Assembly (NCBI GenBank): GCA_019155185.1
Contig: CM032809.1
Coordinates: forward strand, 422,501-486,500
Length of the DNA stretch: 64,000 nt
Direction of reading: 5' to 3'
DNA from: Beaufortia kweichowensis
Lineage: Eukaryota > Chordata > Actinopteri > Cypriniformes > Gastromyzontidae
A program made the position numbers and the translations under genes. The notes below the pieces were generated by a model that worked only from the letters and a program-made list of their open reading frames with translations, had not been told where the DNA came from and ran no database searches. Shown here one piece after another: positions 43,129 to 57,130 of the stretch. Position 1 is the first letter of the stretch. Every line of letters starts with the position of its first letter.

Positions 43129-45390
43129 CAGTTTATCCTTTGACTCTGTGTGGAGAGTTTTACACAAGAGAACACATGTCAGAAGCTTTTCTGTGTTTAA
43201 TGAGGTAGAGAAACTCGTCCTTGAGTCTTAACAACAAGACATCTCAGAGGTTTGCCTATTAAAGAAACTAAAAGCTTGCTTCATATCACAGAACTTTCAT
43301 TTAAACAAACTGATGTCAGATGTCTGGATGAATATCCCTGCTGAAACAAAAATACCATTACGTACCATCAGCTGTTTATCATTTAAACCATTACAACATT
43401 CTTTTGAGCCCTTTTCAGTATGATTTAATGATGCTCTATTGATTCCCATCCACCAGATAACATTCCATCAACAGAACCCAACACATTACCAGTACAGACC
43501 CACAGAGACCATTATAGTTCCCATTAAAACCAATACAATTCACATTAAACCCATTAGAACTTTTCAGGGTGTCAGTCTGAATCATTTATAAACAGCAGTG
43601 GTTCAAAATATTTCCTGGAGAAACAAATGTTTGTGCATTTATAAAATCTTTTTTTAATTTCTCTTTTTATCTTTATTTATATGTACTTATATGTAAATGT
43701 GTCGTCTTAAGTGTGCAAATGCTGTTAATACTGTAAAGCTTGAGACATGAATCCTGTTCTCTTATTTATTGTTTCACTTTATTGTTTCTTTGACAGAAAA
43801 CATTGACAGGGAATAAAAACAGTGACTGAAAGCGGTGTATACTGTACAATCAGCTGAATCTGCTCTTACTGGTTTTTGTCCCTTTAAATCATGCAAATGT
43901 ATTCAGATTAAATTCTTCTCACTGCAAAAACATTCACACCTTTGCCAAACACTGTGTGTCGATATTCAAAGGCTTATGTGATCTCTGAAAAAACGCTCAT
44001 TGAAACATCATAACACATATTTTTATGCGTGTGAAGCTGACAGTCGCTTCAGTGAAACGGCTTTGAACTCTGTGAGTCGGGTGAGAAAAACACCCTGATG
44101 TCCTATTGATTCCTGTGAGCTTTTTATTATCACATACAGACACATACAGTCTTTTTTTAAACCTCAATTCTCATCAGAATGTATTTTTCTTTGGTGAAGA
44201 TACCACAAGCCAGATAAAAACTGATGGAAAAACAGATGGATGGGCTATTTTTCAGGTTTTATTTTGTAAAAGTAAATATATTTCGTTGGGGTTTCTAATT
44301 CTTCCTCTATAAAATCCATTTGACAAAGCATCATCTCATGAAGAACAGTTCTGGCATTCATTCAGCGCCGGCTCTCTCCCCTCATATAACATAATGAAAC
44401 AAACATAAACTCAACGGCCAAATCCACCCTCAATGAGCCGTTCAGTCCCGCGTCTGCGGAAATTAATTAGCAGAAGACGTCTTTAACAGTTGGAAAGAAA
44501 GATGCTGAATTTGTGTGTGAACCTCTGTTGTGTGCCAGAAACTGAAAAAGAGCTTCTCTAGAACAAAAGCATTTCACAACCAACTACAATCACTTCATTT
44601 ACATAAAGAAAGCCCAAAACTCTAATGACTGACTTACTGTATGATGAAGAGAAGCTATACAAAATAATAGAGAAATATAATAATGATGTAACTCCACGTG
44701 GCCGAGCCGCTGGCAGAGTTTATACAGATAATGTGACAGATCTGCAGTGACCCTGGAGAAATCAAACCAAAGATTTTACATTACTTTACTTTATAAACAC
44801 ATCATCTTATTCACTGCAGGTTACTCCAGAGTCTTTGAAAACACCTTAAGTTCTGCTTAGGAATAGACTTGTACTGAAGGACAATAACAGCACTGAAAAT
44901 AGCTTAACAATTACACAGAAATACCCTGACAACCACACAGAACCAAATGATGGTCGTTATGTTTTTTTGTTCTGTATTTTGCAGTATCACGTCCAGCTTT
45001 GACATTTCTCATGCTGTTTTTCATCAGTTCAGATGGAAACACATGCAGAGCATGAGGAGAAACAGAAAGTGTTTCATCACTTGAACATTCTCACACCTCA
45101 ACTTCTGTACAAGCCAAAGAAAAGATCTCTAAATGAGGAGAGCAGTGAGAGATCTCAGAAAACACACAGAGATGAGCAGACAGACGCTGCCAAGTGGCAT
45201 GTTTGCTTGCTATAAACAGACATATTCAGACGTGCTGCGTTTGAGTAAACAACACAAACACACAAATATACAACTCAGAGGAGTCAAAAACAATGAATCT
45301 CATGAAGAACACAAAGAGAAACTGATTCAAATAGAATCACTGATATAATAACAAAGTCTTGATTTAGCTTAAAATGACTTAAAATACTCT
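41711..45390. other. klhl7 upstream region, no exon recognised
   Basis: I looked on the minus strand for the missing klhl7 first coding exon (FMGVMNN-type sequence before a donor) and did not find it. The sequence is AT-rich with GA repeats only. Confidence 0.5.
42936..43127 (+). repeat. (GA)n microsatellite
   Basis: GA with CAACAGACAGA and CAAACAGA interruptions in the region upstream of the located klhl7 exons. Confidence 0.96.
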
Positions 45391-45393
45391 CTC

Positions 45394-45877
<484 letters not shown>

Positions 45878-45889
45878 ATGTGTTTAAAC

Positions 45890-48800
45890 GTGCTTCATCA
45901 AAACACTTCAGAGGTTTTGCTAAATGTTACAATCTCAAGTTTATCATTTCTGAGAAAGCACAGGAGATTTTTAAGCGCATTAAACCTCATGAGATTCACA
46001 GATTGTGTTGTATAGCAGTGCTGTATCACACGTGTGTTGCCATGGACGACTCACACAACCTCTGTGTGTTCAGATTTAGCTGTTCCATCCCAAAAACACA
46101 CTCACAAACAACCACGTCATCATTCTTTAAACAGGATTAATGTATTGTGATTTTAAGAAACAAACAGTTGATGAGATACACAGAGGAGTACAGACACTAT
46201 CCTGCTCATTCACAGCTCAACATAAATGCTCTGACAGATGAAAGTTAACAATCTTGTAACTGACAGCTGCATGTTTTCAGTATGTAAGAGATAATGAATA
46301 GGTTGTCTGGTGTTTTGTTTTATGTGGATGGAGGTGGAGGGTGGATGTAGGTGTGTAAAACTCTATTCCGGTGTGTGGAGTTAAACTTACACCCACTGAA
46401 AGGTGAATCTTACGTAACGTAGTGGGAAGAACAAAACAGCCACATTCACTTGGTAGAATTTTACACTTAAATATTATTTGACATATCTTAATATTCATGG
46501 ATTTGTATCATGAGTTAAAAAGAGAAAGCATCATTTCAGCCAAACATTTGTTAAAATTTGAATTAAATTTGAACACATTTTCTAAAATAAAAGTACAAAC
46601 ACATCCACATTCTGGAGTTAAAACAAAGTAAATTACTATCTTTGGGTGAATTTCTCTGTAGAAGAAACTATTTTCATGAAACATCCGACTGCCAGTGAAA
46701 ATTACACCTTCTCTTCATTATTTCTTCCTAAAACCTTCTTAGTTTTTTTTCGTTTTGGCTGAAACAGATTTTAATTGGAAAGTGTTTTCTCATCAGTGGA
46801 TGTTTTGCATGAGAATGAGGATGTGTTTTTCATCAGACATCATTTGAGAAATGAATGAATCAGTGCCGGAGCGAGACGCTCATTACATTAATCGTGTAAT
46901 AAGAGGATAAATCTTCATCTCTCTGTGTGATGATGATGATCTCCATGAGCTTTCTCAATTGGATTCTGTTGTTAATGTGTTGTCAAAGCTTCAGCATGAA
47001 TCTTTCTGGTTTATTTAAACCTAATCAAACTTAAAGAATCACAGGAAACTGATCTTATTCCACACCAATATGTCCATTATTAGACGACATTAAAAAGAGA
47101 TGAAGTTTAGACTTCTGCTTAAGTCTCTTTCTTCTCTTAAATTAAGTATTTACTATATGACTTCAATACATTTACATCTGGTATGATTTATCGTACATGG
47201 CCAGTTAAGATCAATAATGGTTGTTTTCTATGATAAAACAGCACGTGATGGTCTCTCTGGCTGTTTGTGATATTTATAGAACAGGCAAATATAATTCCAG
47301 AATCCACAGGGACTCTGACTACAGACACATCTGTGATTTTAAACTTCACAGGAAAATAATGAAAAGTGAACGTGTCCAAACCTGTTCGTAATACAAACAC
47401 TACATGATGTGCCATCAAAGCAGATATTCATCTACTGCTGTCAGATATCAGGAGGATATTTCTATATATCATATAAGATCAACTCAAAGCCACTGAAACA
47501 CTTTATTTCTGTTGTTTCTCAAACAGCAATACATCCACCGATCAGCTTCAAAATACATTAACAGAAATAAATCCTCTGGTTTAAATACTGTCCTACCATG
47601 AATCCAGTTTAGTCTTTCTATTTCCATCTCACTGTTTGTAATAGCTGAAATGCTTGTAGATGTTTCTGTCACTTCAAACACATGATCTTCTCTCAAGGTT
47701 ATTTTAAACTCTGAAGTGTCTGACGCTTTTCTTTCTGACTGACTGAAATGTTATTGTTAAGTTTAGATTAGAATAACACAAGGTCAAAAGCTCATTTCAT
47801 CCTGAAATATGAAATAACTCTCTAAATATGCAAACTTATAATTTAGAAAGCAATTTAGAAATGAAACATCATTTCACGGAAAGAATCAAGAGTTGTTTTC
47901 TATGAATTTGTACATGAATGTTTTCTTCTTAAAAGTCACATAATTATGAAGATATAGTCTAGGGTTTATTTCAGGTTTTACTTTCTCAATAAATGAAACG
48001 AGTACAGTGACCCCAAACACTTAAAATGTATTAATGTCATTGCATTAAATAAAAAAACATCAACAATATAAAAGTGTCATTTATCTTAATGACAGCATCA
48101 GCATTCGCTTCAAACATCAGATTTAAAGGCATTTATAAAACACATCTATAGTCATTTAATGATCAGTTTCACTGACACAAACAGAGTTTTTGAGTTTTTG
48201 CACACGACACTTGCTGTAATATGTGTTTATCTAACGTAATGACATTCAGACATGATGAGATGTGAGATTCAGATCAGAGATTACAGCAGATATTATCATC
48301 ACATCACAAATACATTTCTGCTTCTCAGACAGATGTAATTGTTTATCTCGTCCGTGTCTCACAGAAATCTCACATTTAGCAGCTGACCGTGAATTAAAAC
48401 CATCTCAAAAATAGATCTATTCTGTGAAGCCATTTGAGAGGCAGTAATGTGTGTCCACACTTCATCAGAGAAGACCAACAGCTGTCCGTGTCAGAGATGT
48501 CACCATCACGAGCCTCATCTCGCCTCTCTTTAAATGCTTTTGTTTTCATCTCAGTCTCTTCAGTTTTGGCCTCTTGTCAGAATTCTGCTCTTGTTTTATT
48601 CATGAATCTCCAGTTTTCATCTCCGAGCCAGAAAATTGCCACTGGATGCAAATTTGTCACTACAGAGGCGGATTATTCCCTAAAAGAGACGCTTGTGTTT
48701 TATTCTGGATTTGATGCTATTTTGGTCTTTTTTGGTGTATTTAAATCAAATGTTTAATAACGCACACACATCAGCGAGTGATCGTCCCGACAGACATGAG

Positions 48801-50570
48801 CTCTATAAACAGATTACTGTGCTTTAAAAGAAGATGAAACAGGAACAGACTGAAAGAATCTTTTATTTCACTTTCTCTACATCATGCGTTTACAATGTCA
48901 TGTACCGTTGATCGCCCTTCAGGTTAATAACAGAAGACAGTTTGATGTTAACCAAACAAACAGAAATAATACAGGAAGAGAGACGTGTACTGTCCATCCC
49001 TGTCACATGATGTATGAGACCAACACTTTCACCTTTGACCTCATTTATCCTGTCCTTCTAAAACACAGTCATCCATTATCATTATCACATGATCTAGACT
49101 GAATCTTTGCTCATTTACCACTTTAAACTAAATGTCACCTCTTTTCTTTGAGTTCTCTGATTTAAGTTTTACTATTGTAACCACATTGAGTTAAAAAGAG
49201 ACAAACCCAATCAGTGGGTATAAATGATCCTGTAGTTTTAGTGTTTTAACTCACGGTTGAGTCAGGTTCATTTAACCCAACAAATACCACGGTGAAACTA
49301 TGATTACCGTGTTAAAAACACAGTACACACTGGTTTGATTTGTATTAATACTATGATTAATCATCATAAGGGTTGAATCTTTCTATTCCGTCTGTGACGC
49401 GTCTGCAACACTGTCGAATCATGTGACTGGGATTGAAGACGACAAACACGTCAAAGACTTTATATCATCACAAACTTCAACTGTGCAGTAAAGACAGACC
49501 CGTTTCAGATCGGCAAGACTAAATAACATGTTGAAATAAAGTGATGAGTAACTGGAAGTATGAGAGAGTTTATATAGAGGAGTATTTCAGGCACTTAGAA
49601 AATCTCTCCACGTGTCCTTGGCTACAGCATGCTCGACTGTGAATCTGCATTAGAAACGGCACAACACAACTGCAGTTAGACAAGGCAACGGACTAGATTA
49701 ATACATTCAAACACCAATCTTTAAAGGGATTTCTGAACGTTTCCTACGCAAACCACAAGCTCTTTATCTACACTGATGACACTTTAATGATCTTCTAATG
49801 ATTCTGTATAGTTTGTGATTATATGTTCTTGAAGACAAAATAACCGATGCTTCATTACAGTTCTTTAAAGATGGTATAATGTTAATCTCATGAGATTTTG
49901 CATATGCACCATCAGGACAGTAATCTGATTAATGATCCATCTGTTTTGCTTCATCTTGAATAAATAGTTACATCAGTGTTTATACATGACAAGAACTATG
50001 ATGACTGTGTTTACATGAATATGCAATACCATGTTTTTTGGTAATGTCACATGCAAATAATGGCACCATAAAAAAACGCTGATATTTCTCTGAAGTACAT
50101 TAAAGGAGCATGTTAGTAATATAATGAAAGAAACAATCATGCAGTCATATCATATCATCTCTCCATGTGTCCAGGGCTTTCCAGCTGATCTGGAGAATCT
50201 CTCATGAGTGCTCTGGTACATTACTGTACACATCTGACCTTCTGATCCAGACGCTGACCAAGAGCTTTACTTTCTGAGGTGAAATGGTTTTATGTAATGA
50301 TCATTCCTCAACTAAAACACATCCGTCATCGGCTGACTAACACGATCCTCTTCACGCACGGTGAGATACGACATCTACAGAGATCTAACGTTACCGACAA
50401 AAGACTTGGATGGAGGATTCCACTACAATCCTGTTCCAAACATCACGTGACACGCACAACACCGGCACTGTTGTGCACTACTGTCACAATTTAACAAAGA
50501 TTAATCAACTCATATAAAAACACACACACACACACGGGATCACAATAATAGTTTAAGAACGCTGGAAGAG
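45890..50570. other. AT-rich intergenic stretch
   Basis: No exon, RNA gene or complete mobile element was recognised. Short open frames (for example 48434-48757) have no family resemblance or splice context. The left part may belong to an upstream klhl7 intron. Confidence 0.45.
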
Positions 50571-50579
50571 ACGTAGCGC

Positions 50580-50585
50580 TTTATT
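50580..50585 (-). terminator. Poly(A) signal for the lrrc3b-type gene
   Basis: AATAAA on the minus strand, about 420 bases past the stop codon, in an otherwise unremarkable 3' UTR. Other AT-rich signals lie further left (for example near 48.86 kb), so longer transcripts are possible. Confidence 0.45.
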
Positions 50586-51004
50586 CAACGGCGTCCGGCT
50601 AATAAAGGGTGCGTCACTTTTGTTTTAAAGGTTGTAAAATGATTTGTCATTTTTGACTAGATGCCTGGATTATCGTTTGCCTTACAAAACATTTGTAGGG
50701 TTTTTACAAATCGTTGGAGTCTATCGACATAAACACCTGAGATTTAAGTTCTCAAAATACCTGTAGCGGTCACGAATGATGCGTCTAACTGCTCCGACGT
50801 ACCACGTGAAGTAATACGCCAACAGCGGTCACGTAAACGTCACAATCGAAAGACTCTCTCGTATAAGAACGCGGGGCTGGAAGTGTATCACAAACTCTTT
50901 TACATACATAGTCAGAAACAAGAAAAGAGAAGACAGATTTACTACGTTAAACCACACCGAGCGTGTCGGCGGACAGCGAAAAGTCTCACGGCTTTCTCCT
51001 CTCC

Positions 51005-51790
51005 TTACACGACCGTACTGACGTCTTCCGGTTCGTCTGGTTTCTTGGGTTTGCTGGGAAGAGATTTCAGGTACTCGAGGTGTCGCCGCGCATCTTCCTG
51101 GTTCTGCCGTACGTAGTACACCACGTACGAGATGACCATAGCGAACCAGCCGAACATAGTCACTAACATGGCGTAGTCGGTGGTCCTCTTGGCCAGGTTG
51201 CACAGGTCGGCATCCACGGCCAGGAACGGCTGGCCCTGATGGTCCTTAAGCTCCGAGCTGCTGCAGAAGACGCGCGGGACGGCCTCGTGGTTGTGCGCCA
51301 TGCCGCCCAGCGCCTGCTGCAGAGCGCAATCACAGTGCCACGGGTTATTATCCACGATCACACGCGCCTTCAGACGCGCAAATGCGTCCTTGTGCACGCT
51401 GGAGATGCGGTTGTGAGACAGGTCCAGGACTTCCAGAGTGTTCTCCAAACCCACAAACGCCCCCTCCCCGAGGGTGTCCACGGTATTGTGAGATAGATTA
51501 AGCCTCCGAAGCATCCGCAAGCCGTTAAATATGCGATCGGGCACCAGGGATATGTGATTTCTGTCCAGCTGCAGCAGTTGGGTGTCCGGAGGGACGTCGG
51601 GCGGGATCTCCTTCAGGCGGGACATGCTACAGGTGACGTTGAGGCCGTGCGGAGGGCTCTCGGAGCGCTGGCAGGTACAGCCTTTGGGACAGGTGCTGGC
51701 AGACGGGAGGCAGAGGGCCATCAGAACCAGACTGTTCAGCAGAAGACACATGGGGATGGAACGCGAAAGCCACAGGTCCAACGGCGTCAT
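51005..51790 (-). CDS. lrrc3b: Leucine-rich repeat-containing protein 3B-like membrane protein
   Basis: A single-exon frame of 261 codons plus stop. Residues 1-32 are a hydrophobic signal sequence (MCLLLNSLVLMALCL). The cysteine-rich N-cap CPKGCTCQ and an N-glycosylation site (NVT) follow. Three LRRs include TQLLQLDRNHISLVPDRIF, LRRLNLSHNTVDTLGEGAF and LEVLDLSHNRISSVHKDAF. The C-cap is NPWHCDC. A transmembrane helix lies near 206-227 (MLVTMFGWFAMVISYVVYYV), then a tail that ends STVV, a possible PDZ ligand. The tail RQNQEDARRHLEYLKSLPS closely matches LRRC3B. The lrrc3c paralogue is the alternative. LRRC3B is reported as a candidate tumour suppressor in mammals; its biochemical role is poorly known. 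Confidence 0.88.
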   Translation of the reverse strand: MTPLDLWLSRSIPMCLLLNSLVLMALCLPSASTCPKGCTCQRSESPPHGLNVTCSMSRLKEIPPDVPPDTQLLQLDRNHISLVPDRIFNGLRMLRRLNLSHNTVDTLGEGAFVGLENTLEVLDLSHNRISSVHKDAFARLKARVIVDNNPWHCDCALQQALGGMAHNHEAVPRVFCSSSELKDHQGQPFLAVDADLCNLAKRTTDYAMLVTMFGWFAMVISYVVYYVRQNQEDARRHLEYLKSLPSKPKKPDEPEDVSTVV

Positions 51791-51916
51791 GCTGACGGAC
51801 GCTCAACATGCTCCTGCCGGCGGCCAGCCGACACCCGGGCCGTTCACCGGAGCCCCATAACGGGAGTGCGGCGTCACCACGGGAGAAAGAGGCGATCGCT
51901 CATCGTGTGTTTAAAC

Positions 51917-51919
51917 CTG
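51917..51919 (-). other. Splice acceptor of the lrrc3b coding exon
   Basis: A pyrimidine-rich CTCTTCCTCTACAG on the minus strand ends about 127 bases before the start codon, so the coding exon probably begins near 51916 with an untranslated leader spliced on. LRRC3-family genes keep the entire coding region in one exon. Confidence 0.45.
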
Positions 51920-52059
51920 TAGAGGAAGAGGACACAGAGATGGAAACACAGTGTTTTACATTCAAAGTGAAAACACAAACATCAGCTTACGGTTAACTCA
52001 GAAAACAAATAACACACATTCAATTTAAACTTGAGACATACTTGTGACCTACACATATA

Positions 52060-52488
52060 CAGCTGCAGTCAAACGTTTAGACACAACAGACAAAAATGTT
52101 TCTTATGATCTTCACTATCAAATTATAAAACTAGAATCTTATTGAAAAAGTATTTTTGTAATACTTGAATCAAATAATGAATAAAAATCAATCAATAAGT
52201 TCAGGATGGATAGAAATGTCTTCAGTTCTGTTTAAAAAGCTTCTCAGTTTGAGATCTTAAGAATCTGAATGATTAAATGTCAAGAGGATGATTTTATAAA
52301 TTCTACACAAATTGTGACTGAAGATGATCAAATAAAACATAGTGTTCATTTATTTGAGATGCTTTTAATCACAACATCATTCACACAGTTATTGTTGTGT
52401 TATTTCATGAGTTTACTGCTGTTCTACAATGAAGAAAAAACATCTAATCAACAGTGAGTTTGTGTTTTCAAACGTTTGACTGGTGCTG
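52060..52488 (-). mobile_element. MITE copy B with TA target duplication
   Basis: Begins CAGCTGCAGTCAAACGTTTA and ends AAACGTTTGACTGGTGCTG, flanked by TA. The length is 429 bp. The reverse complement aligns to copy A through shared blocks such as AGAAGCTTTTTAAACAGA and GACATTTCTATCCAT. It is about 90 bases shorter than copy A, so one copy has an internal deletion or the other an insertion. Confidence 0.8.
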
Positions 52489-52731
52489 TATATCAGGATG
52501 TGTTCAGGTCACGGCTGGAGGAGTATAATTAACACATGCGTGACATCAGTCATGGCTTTATGTAAATAACTGGAAAGACACAAGCGTGTGGAATTCTCTT
52601 TGACTGACACACACAGTCACCTGCACATATCTGAACACACTCAATATAACACACACACAGTCATCTCACCAGTGTGATTTTAACACGCAAACCCCCCCCC
52701 CAATGCAGACAGTATTGAGACAGTACATGTC

Positions 52732-52954
<223 letters not shown>

Positions 52955-53276
52955 CCTGAGGCTCCTGATGATATGGAGAATCATCAGCTGATGTAATGTT
53001 AGTTCATACACCTCATGGGATATTTTATATGATGACACAAGTCTCTGTGACTGTATTACTGACCAGACAGCAAGAAAACATAAGTCACAACCACAAACAA
53101 CTTCCTGAAACTCAAGACAGAATTCTGGATAATCTTGCAGAAGTATAAATATCTTGTACAGTGAAAAACTGTCAGTGGTGTACAAAAATACTTCTATTTA
53201 AAGCGAATACATCTCCACTAAATGTATTTTAAAAACAAATGACAAAATATAAAGAATAGGATTTTTTGCAGATTTA

Positions 53277-53318
53277 ATTAGATTTAGCTGACACTTTTAT
53301 TCAAAGCGACTTACTAAT
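53277..53318 (-). mobile_element. SINE 3' tail fragment, reverse orientation
   Basis: The reverse complement reads GTAAGTCGCTTTGAATAAAA followed by GTGTCAGCTAAATC, the same tail family as at 4.7 kb and 23.75 kb. Confidence 0.72.
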
Positions 53319-54183
53319 TACAGATGATGTTGACATTACAAGATTTGATGAACACCACAAAAGATAATATATAAAAATTACATTTTAGATCATTTATTTA
53401 ATAGAAAAATAAATATTTGATATTCTATATCTTATGATTTGTGGTAAACCAATTTTAGCATTTTTCAAAAGGGAAATAATTGATGGAGAGATAAATGTAC
53501 AGCAGGGCGATCACGGTTTTGATATTAATGTACATTTGTCCAAATTATCAGTCGTAGACCGAGTTCATATTTTTAAGAAAGATATAAAGCAGTTACAGTC
53601 ATTATAATATTTTACATTTAATAATCTGAAGATTATGCCGTTACTTTCATGCTCAGATTCATTCATTTACAAAAAGCTTTTCAATCTGTAAGTGATTTTA
53701 ACACGCCGTCTGAAAAAGATTTATTATTCAATATCAGATTAAAAAATGCATTTGATTTTCTTTTGGATTTATTTTAGGGCAGATGTTACACATAGTAAAG
53801 AGTCAAATGCAGGTTTAAAAGAATTATATGACATCAACAATAACTCAATTATACATGATTATCATATATATAGACATTATAAATGACTTTTGTTTGACTT
53901 GTAAACCATCGGAGAGTGTTTTTCTACATGACAGATGATGTTTCCACACCCAACACAATCTCAACACAATCTCAACACATGACACATGTTTGTGTTTCAT
54001 CAGATCAGATTTAACATTAGCCACAAACACCACAAACTGCACAATAAAACCATCAATGATGTCAGATCATATTCAGAAAAAAGCAGATGATATGAAACGA
54101 ATGCAACAGCATGAAAAATCATCTGATTTTATTCTGCGTGCACATATAACATCATGTTCAGCTCTACATGCAACATGCACGCG

Positions 54184-54256
54184 CACACACACACACACAC
54201 ACAGATACACAGACACACGACACATATTAATGCACGCGCGCGCGCGTGTGTGTGTG
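54184..54256 (+). repeat. Alternating CA / CG / TG tract
   Basis: A CA run, then GCACGCGCGCGCGCGTGTG and a TG run: alternating purine-pyrimidine with a CG core at 54234-54247. It is the kind of sequence that can adopt Z-DNA. It lies about 40-110 bases inside the predicted lrrc3b first intron. Confidence 0.85.
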
Positions 54257-54292
54257 CAACAGGCGACATGCGTGTGCGTGTTTTTCTCTCAC

Positions 54293-54460
54293 CTGCGACA
54301 CAAACACTCATGAATCTTCACATTCGTGATGTTTAACATCCTCACAGATCTCCTCATGTCTCACAAACACTCTCACATCAGCTGGTTGTTGTCTGATGTT
54401 CGCGGGAGTGACTGGGAGGGGTTCGATCGGATCTCTGAATCGCGAGTCGATTCGTTTTGA
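54293..54460 (-). other. Probable untranslated first exon and promoter of the lrrc3b-type gene
   Basis: A donor (GTCGCAG followed by GTGAGAG) lies at 54293/54292 on the minus strand. The exon preceding it and the region to about 54.47 kb hold several CpGs in an AT-rich surround. It matches the acceptor at 51.9 kb. Just downstream in the intron is an alternating CG/CA tract. The transcription start is not defined. Confidence 0.4.
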
Positions 54461-54589
54461 ACCGAACGGTTTGTGAATCATTTGCGTGTCGCTTCCAGGA
54501 TAAATATGTAAATATAGTAAATAATCCACCTTATAGCATCTTATTTTAATTCCTTATTTTAATTCCTTTATTGTTTGTTATTATTGTGT

Positions 54590-54678
54590 TATTGTTTTGT
54601 TTGTTTGCTGTTTTATGTAAAATGCTTTGGCATTGTAAGCTTCCACAGTCATGCCAATAAAGTACCTTTGAATTGAGT
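54590..54678 (+). mobile_element. LINE 3' end remnant
   Basis: Contains ATGCTTTGGCATTGTAAGC, then CATGCCAATAAAGTACCTTT and TTGAATTGAG. It ends with an AATAAA-type signal and a TTGAA-like tail, as in common teleost LINE 3' ends. The body is absent. Confidence 0.55.
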
Positions 54679-56934
54679 AAATATGTGGTGTGAAGACAAC
54701 TTTAGGCATACAAAATTAAGAGCCATTAATACTCTATTAATGTGATTAATATGATTGAATTAAAACAATATTATATATTAATGTGAGATATATAAAGTAA
54801 AGGGAGGGAAGAAACAGCGTAACTACAGAAGTCACACGTGAAATGGCGATTTTCAGTCATAACTGAGAAAAAATATGAATTGCGTGTTTGAATCGGTCAA
54901 GCGATCCGAACGAACCGATTCTCTGTATGAACATGACTTCCGTGGAGCTGTCGGTGGCGCGCTCACTCGCGCGCGCCCGTGTTACCGGGGTAACTCCAGC
55001 CCTGCAGGTGAACCAGACAGTTTTCTCTATAAGAAAAACATACAAATATATGAAATATAATTATAATATTACTCTAATATTATTTTAAAATCTTTAATAT
55101 ATCACATAAAAGCTCATATAAATGTGAGCTATAAATATACTGTACATATAAATAAATGTCATGCTACATGAATGTGTAATTAAATACTATAGATTTAATA
55201 TAATGGTATCTACCTGTACATTAATATGGTAATGTACCAGAATTGTCTTTATATTGGGTGTAAATTTGGTGTTAATCACAGTAAAGGTCACAGTTTTAAA
55301 CCCTGATCAATCCCTTTTTATCCTTTAACATGATCCTGAGATCCTGTATTGAACATCAGATTAATGTCACATTATTTACACACAGCTGTTTAATGTTTTC
55401 AATAAAAAGCAGCAGATCTGATAGACTTCAATGTCAGCCGACTGTAGAGAAGCAGAAATCATCTGCGCCGTCTTTAACAAACACCGTCCGCCTCTAATGA
55501 AAGCTGTTCATTTGTTAAACGTCAGTCACTTCTGTCAGTTATTCAGTCTAAAGATAATCAAACTCATGAAAAACATCCATCACAAGACAAGTGAACTGAA
55601 GTCGGTCATTCACATACGCTGACAGCCAAAGACTCTTTATATTGTATGTCTTTATTTTGATAGCTATATTTCAGTGGGTTTGTGTGTGATACACTGCAGC
55701 TGCTGTATTATGGGCTGTAACGTGTCATTTAGAGAACTTTCTTTATTCTGTGTGGATGATACGTTGCATTTGACAAACAAACATTCAGAACAAAAGAAAT
55801 GCAAACAAACACATTATTGGTTTGCCGAGAGGCCGATTTGAAACAAGTCATTTAGAAAGGTCACGCTTTGTGACGCTCATTTGCATACTAAGTGACTTAT
55901 TATTTTGCAGACAGTAAGCAGGTGTGTAAAAAAGAGACGGTCGCTCACGAGATGTGTATGTGTGTAATTTAACGTTCATTGACGGCAAATTAGCCTCATT
56001 ACCTTCAATAAAACACACACCAGCATCAATCTCTTCATCAGATGTGTCTCTACTGCTTATAATTCTGTACAATAATACATGTATTGAATATCTGACTGTG
56101 TGCATTACATTTGTCTCAAGTCTCAAGTCAATTTTTGGAGACTTAAGTTTCCATCTGTACTGTATCTGCAGATGTAGATAGAGAATCTAATATTCCATTA
56201 CAGACACAGCCAGTATCTTTCACATCACATTACTGTCTAAATACAATATATTTCATATGATATTGTTTATGTGGAGCCTCACGCTGATCTCAGACCTGCT
56301 CTGAGTGAATTAATGCTGATTACAATCCTCTAGAGATGTTAGATGTGGTTCTTCTCCATCTGCAATAAAATCATCTGCATATATTTCCGTTTTCATATAA
56401 TGTATGCGGTCTCATCGTCCTGTGATTTGATGTGATTGAAATGTTCAAGACATCTTCTGACCTGCTTTGACCTCTGAATTATTCTGATCATTTACAATAA
56501 TCCTCCACAGTTCTCATCTGATTTAAAAGGTCATGCTGATCTGCTGGAATATTCCATATATCAATGAAAGTGCTGGAAAATAAAAGAAGGTTCAGAACAG
56601 AAATCTAGTGCAAACGTTACAGTATATACAGTATAGTTTAACAAAGTACAGGCATGCAGTAATGCACTTTCGTCATATAATACTTCATAATACTTCTATG
56701 TGAATAGTTCACATACTACACAGTGCAAAAATAATGTTAGTGATACGGTGAATTATAACTGTGAATATGTACATCCCTTACAGGAGAACCACTTGAAATT
56801 CACATGCAAAAAATGTGATCACTTTCTTCTAAATCTCATGTAAAATCCTGCGTGATCACGTGAAATCCACGTGTTCCAAAACCAAACGCTTCATGTGTGT
56901 TTTCCACATGACAAATTCATATTGTCCACATAGA

Positions 56935-57130
56935 ATAAATACAAGTTTATTTATATAGCACATTTAAAAACAACTGCTGTTGACCAAAGTGCTTTACAAA
57001 AGCAGAAGAAAACAGTCAATAAAAAGACAGTAAAATATGATAGAAATGAGGAATAAAAACTTGAATGGAAAATATGAAAAGCTGATGAATCAAGGAATAC
57101 TGAAGGCCACTGAGAAAAGGTACGTTTTCA
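56935..57130 (+). mobile_element. Dispersed repeat fragment, probably retroposon-derived
   Basis: TTTATATAGCACATTTAAAA followed by GTTGACCAAAGTGCTTTACA resembles a very common teleost interspersed repeat. The family could not be named, and boundaries are approximate. Confidence 0.5.

Noticed and set aside
51554..51922. Plus-strand open frames opposite the lrrc3b coding exon
   Set aside because: Shadow frames of a GC-rich coding exon. The minus-strand reading has signal sequence, LRRs and a membrane helix.
56460..56500. Donor-like site tested as the missing klhl7 first exon
   Set aside because: The bases before the donor code VKA, not the expected RKQ-type end, and no upstream KLHL7-like residues are present.
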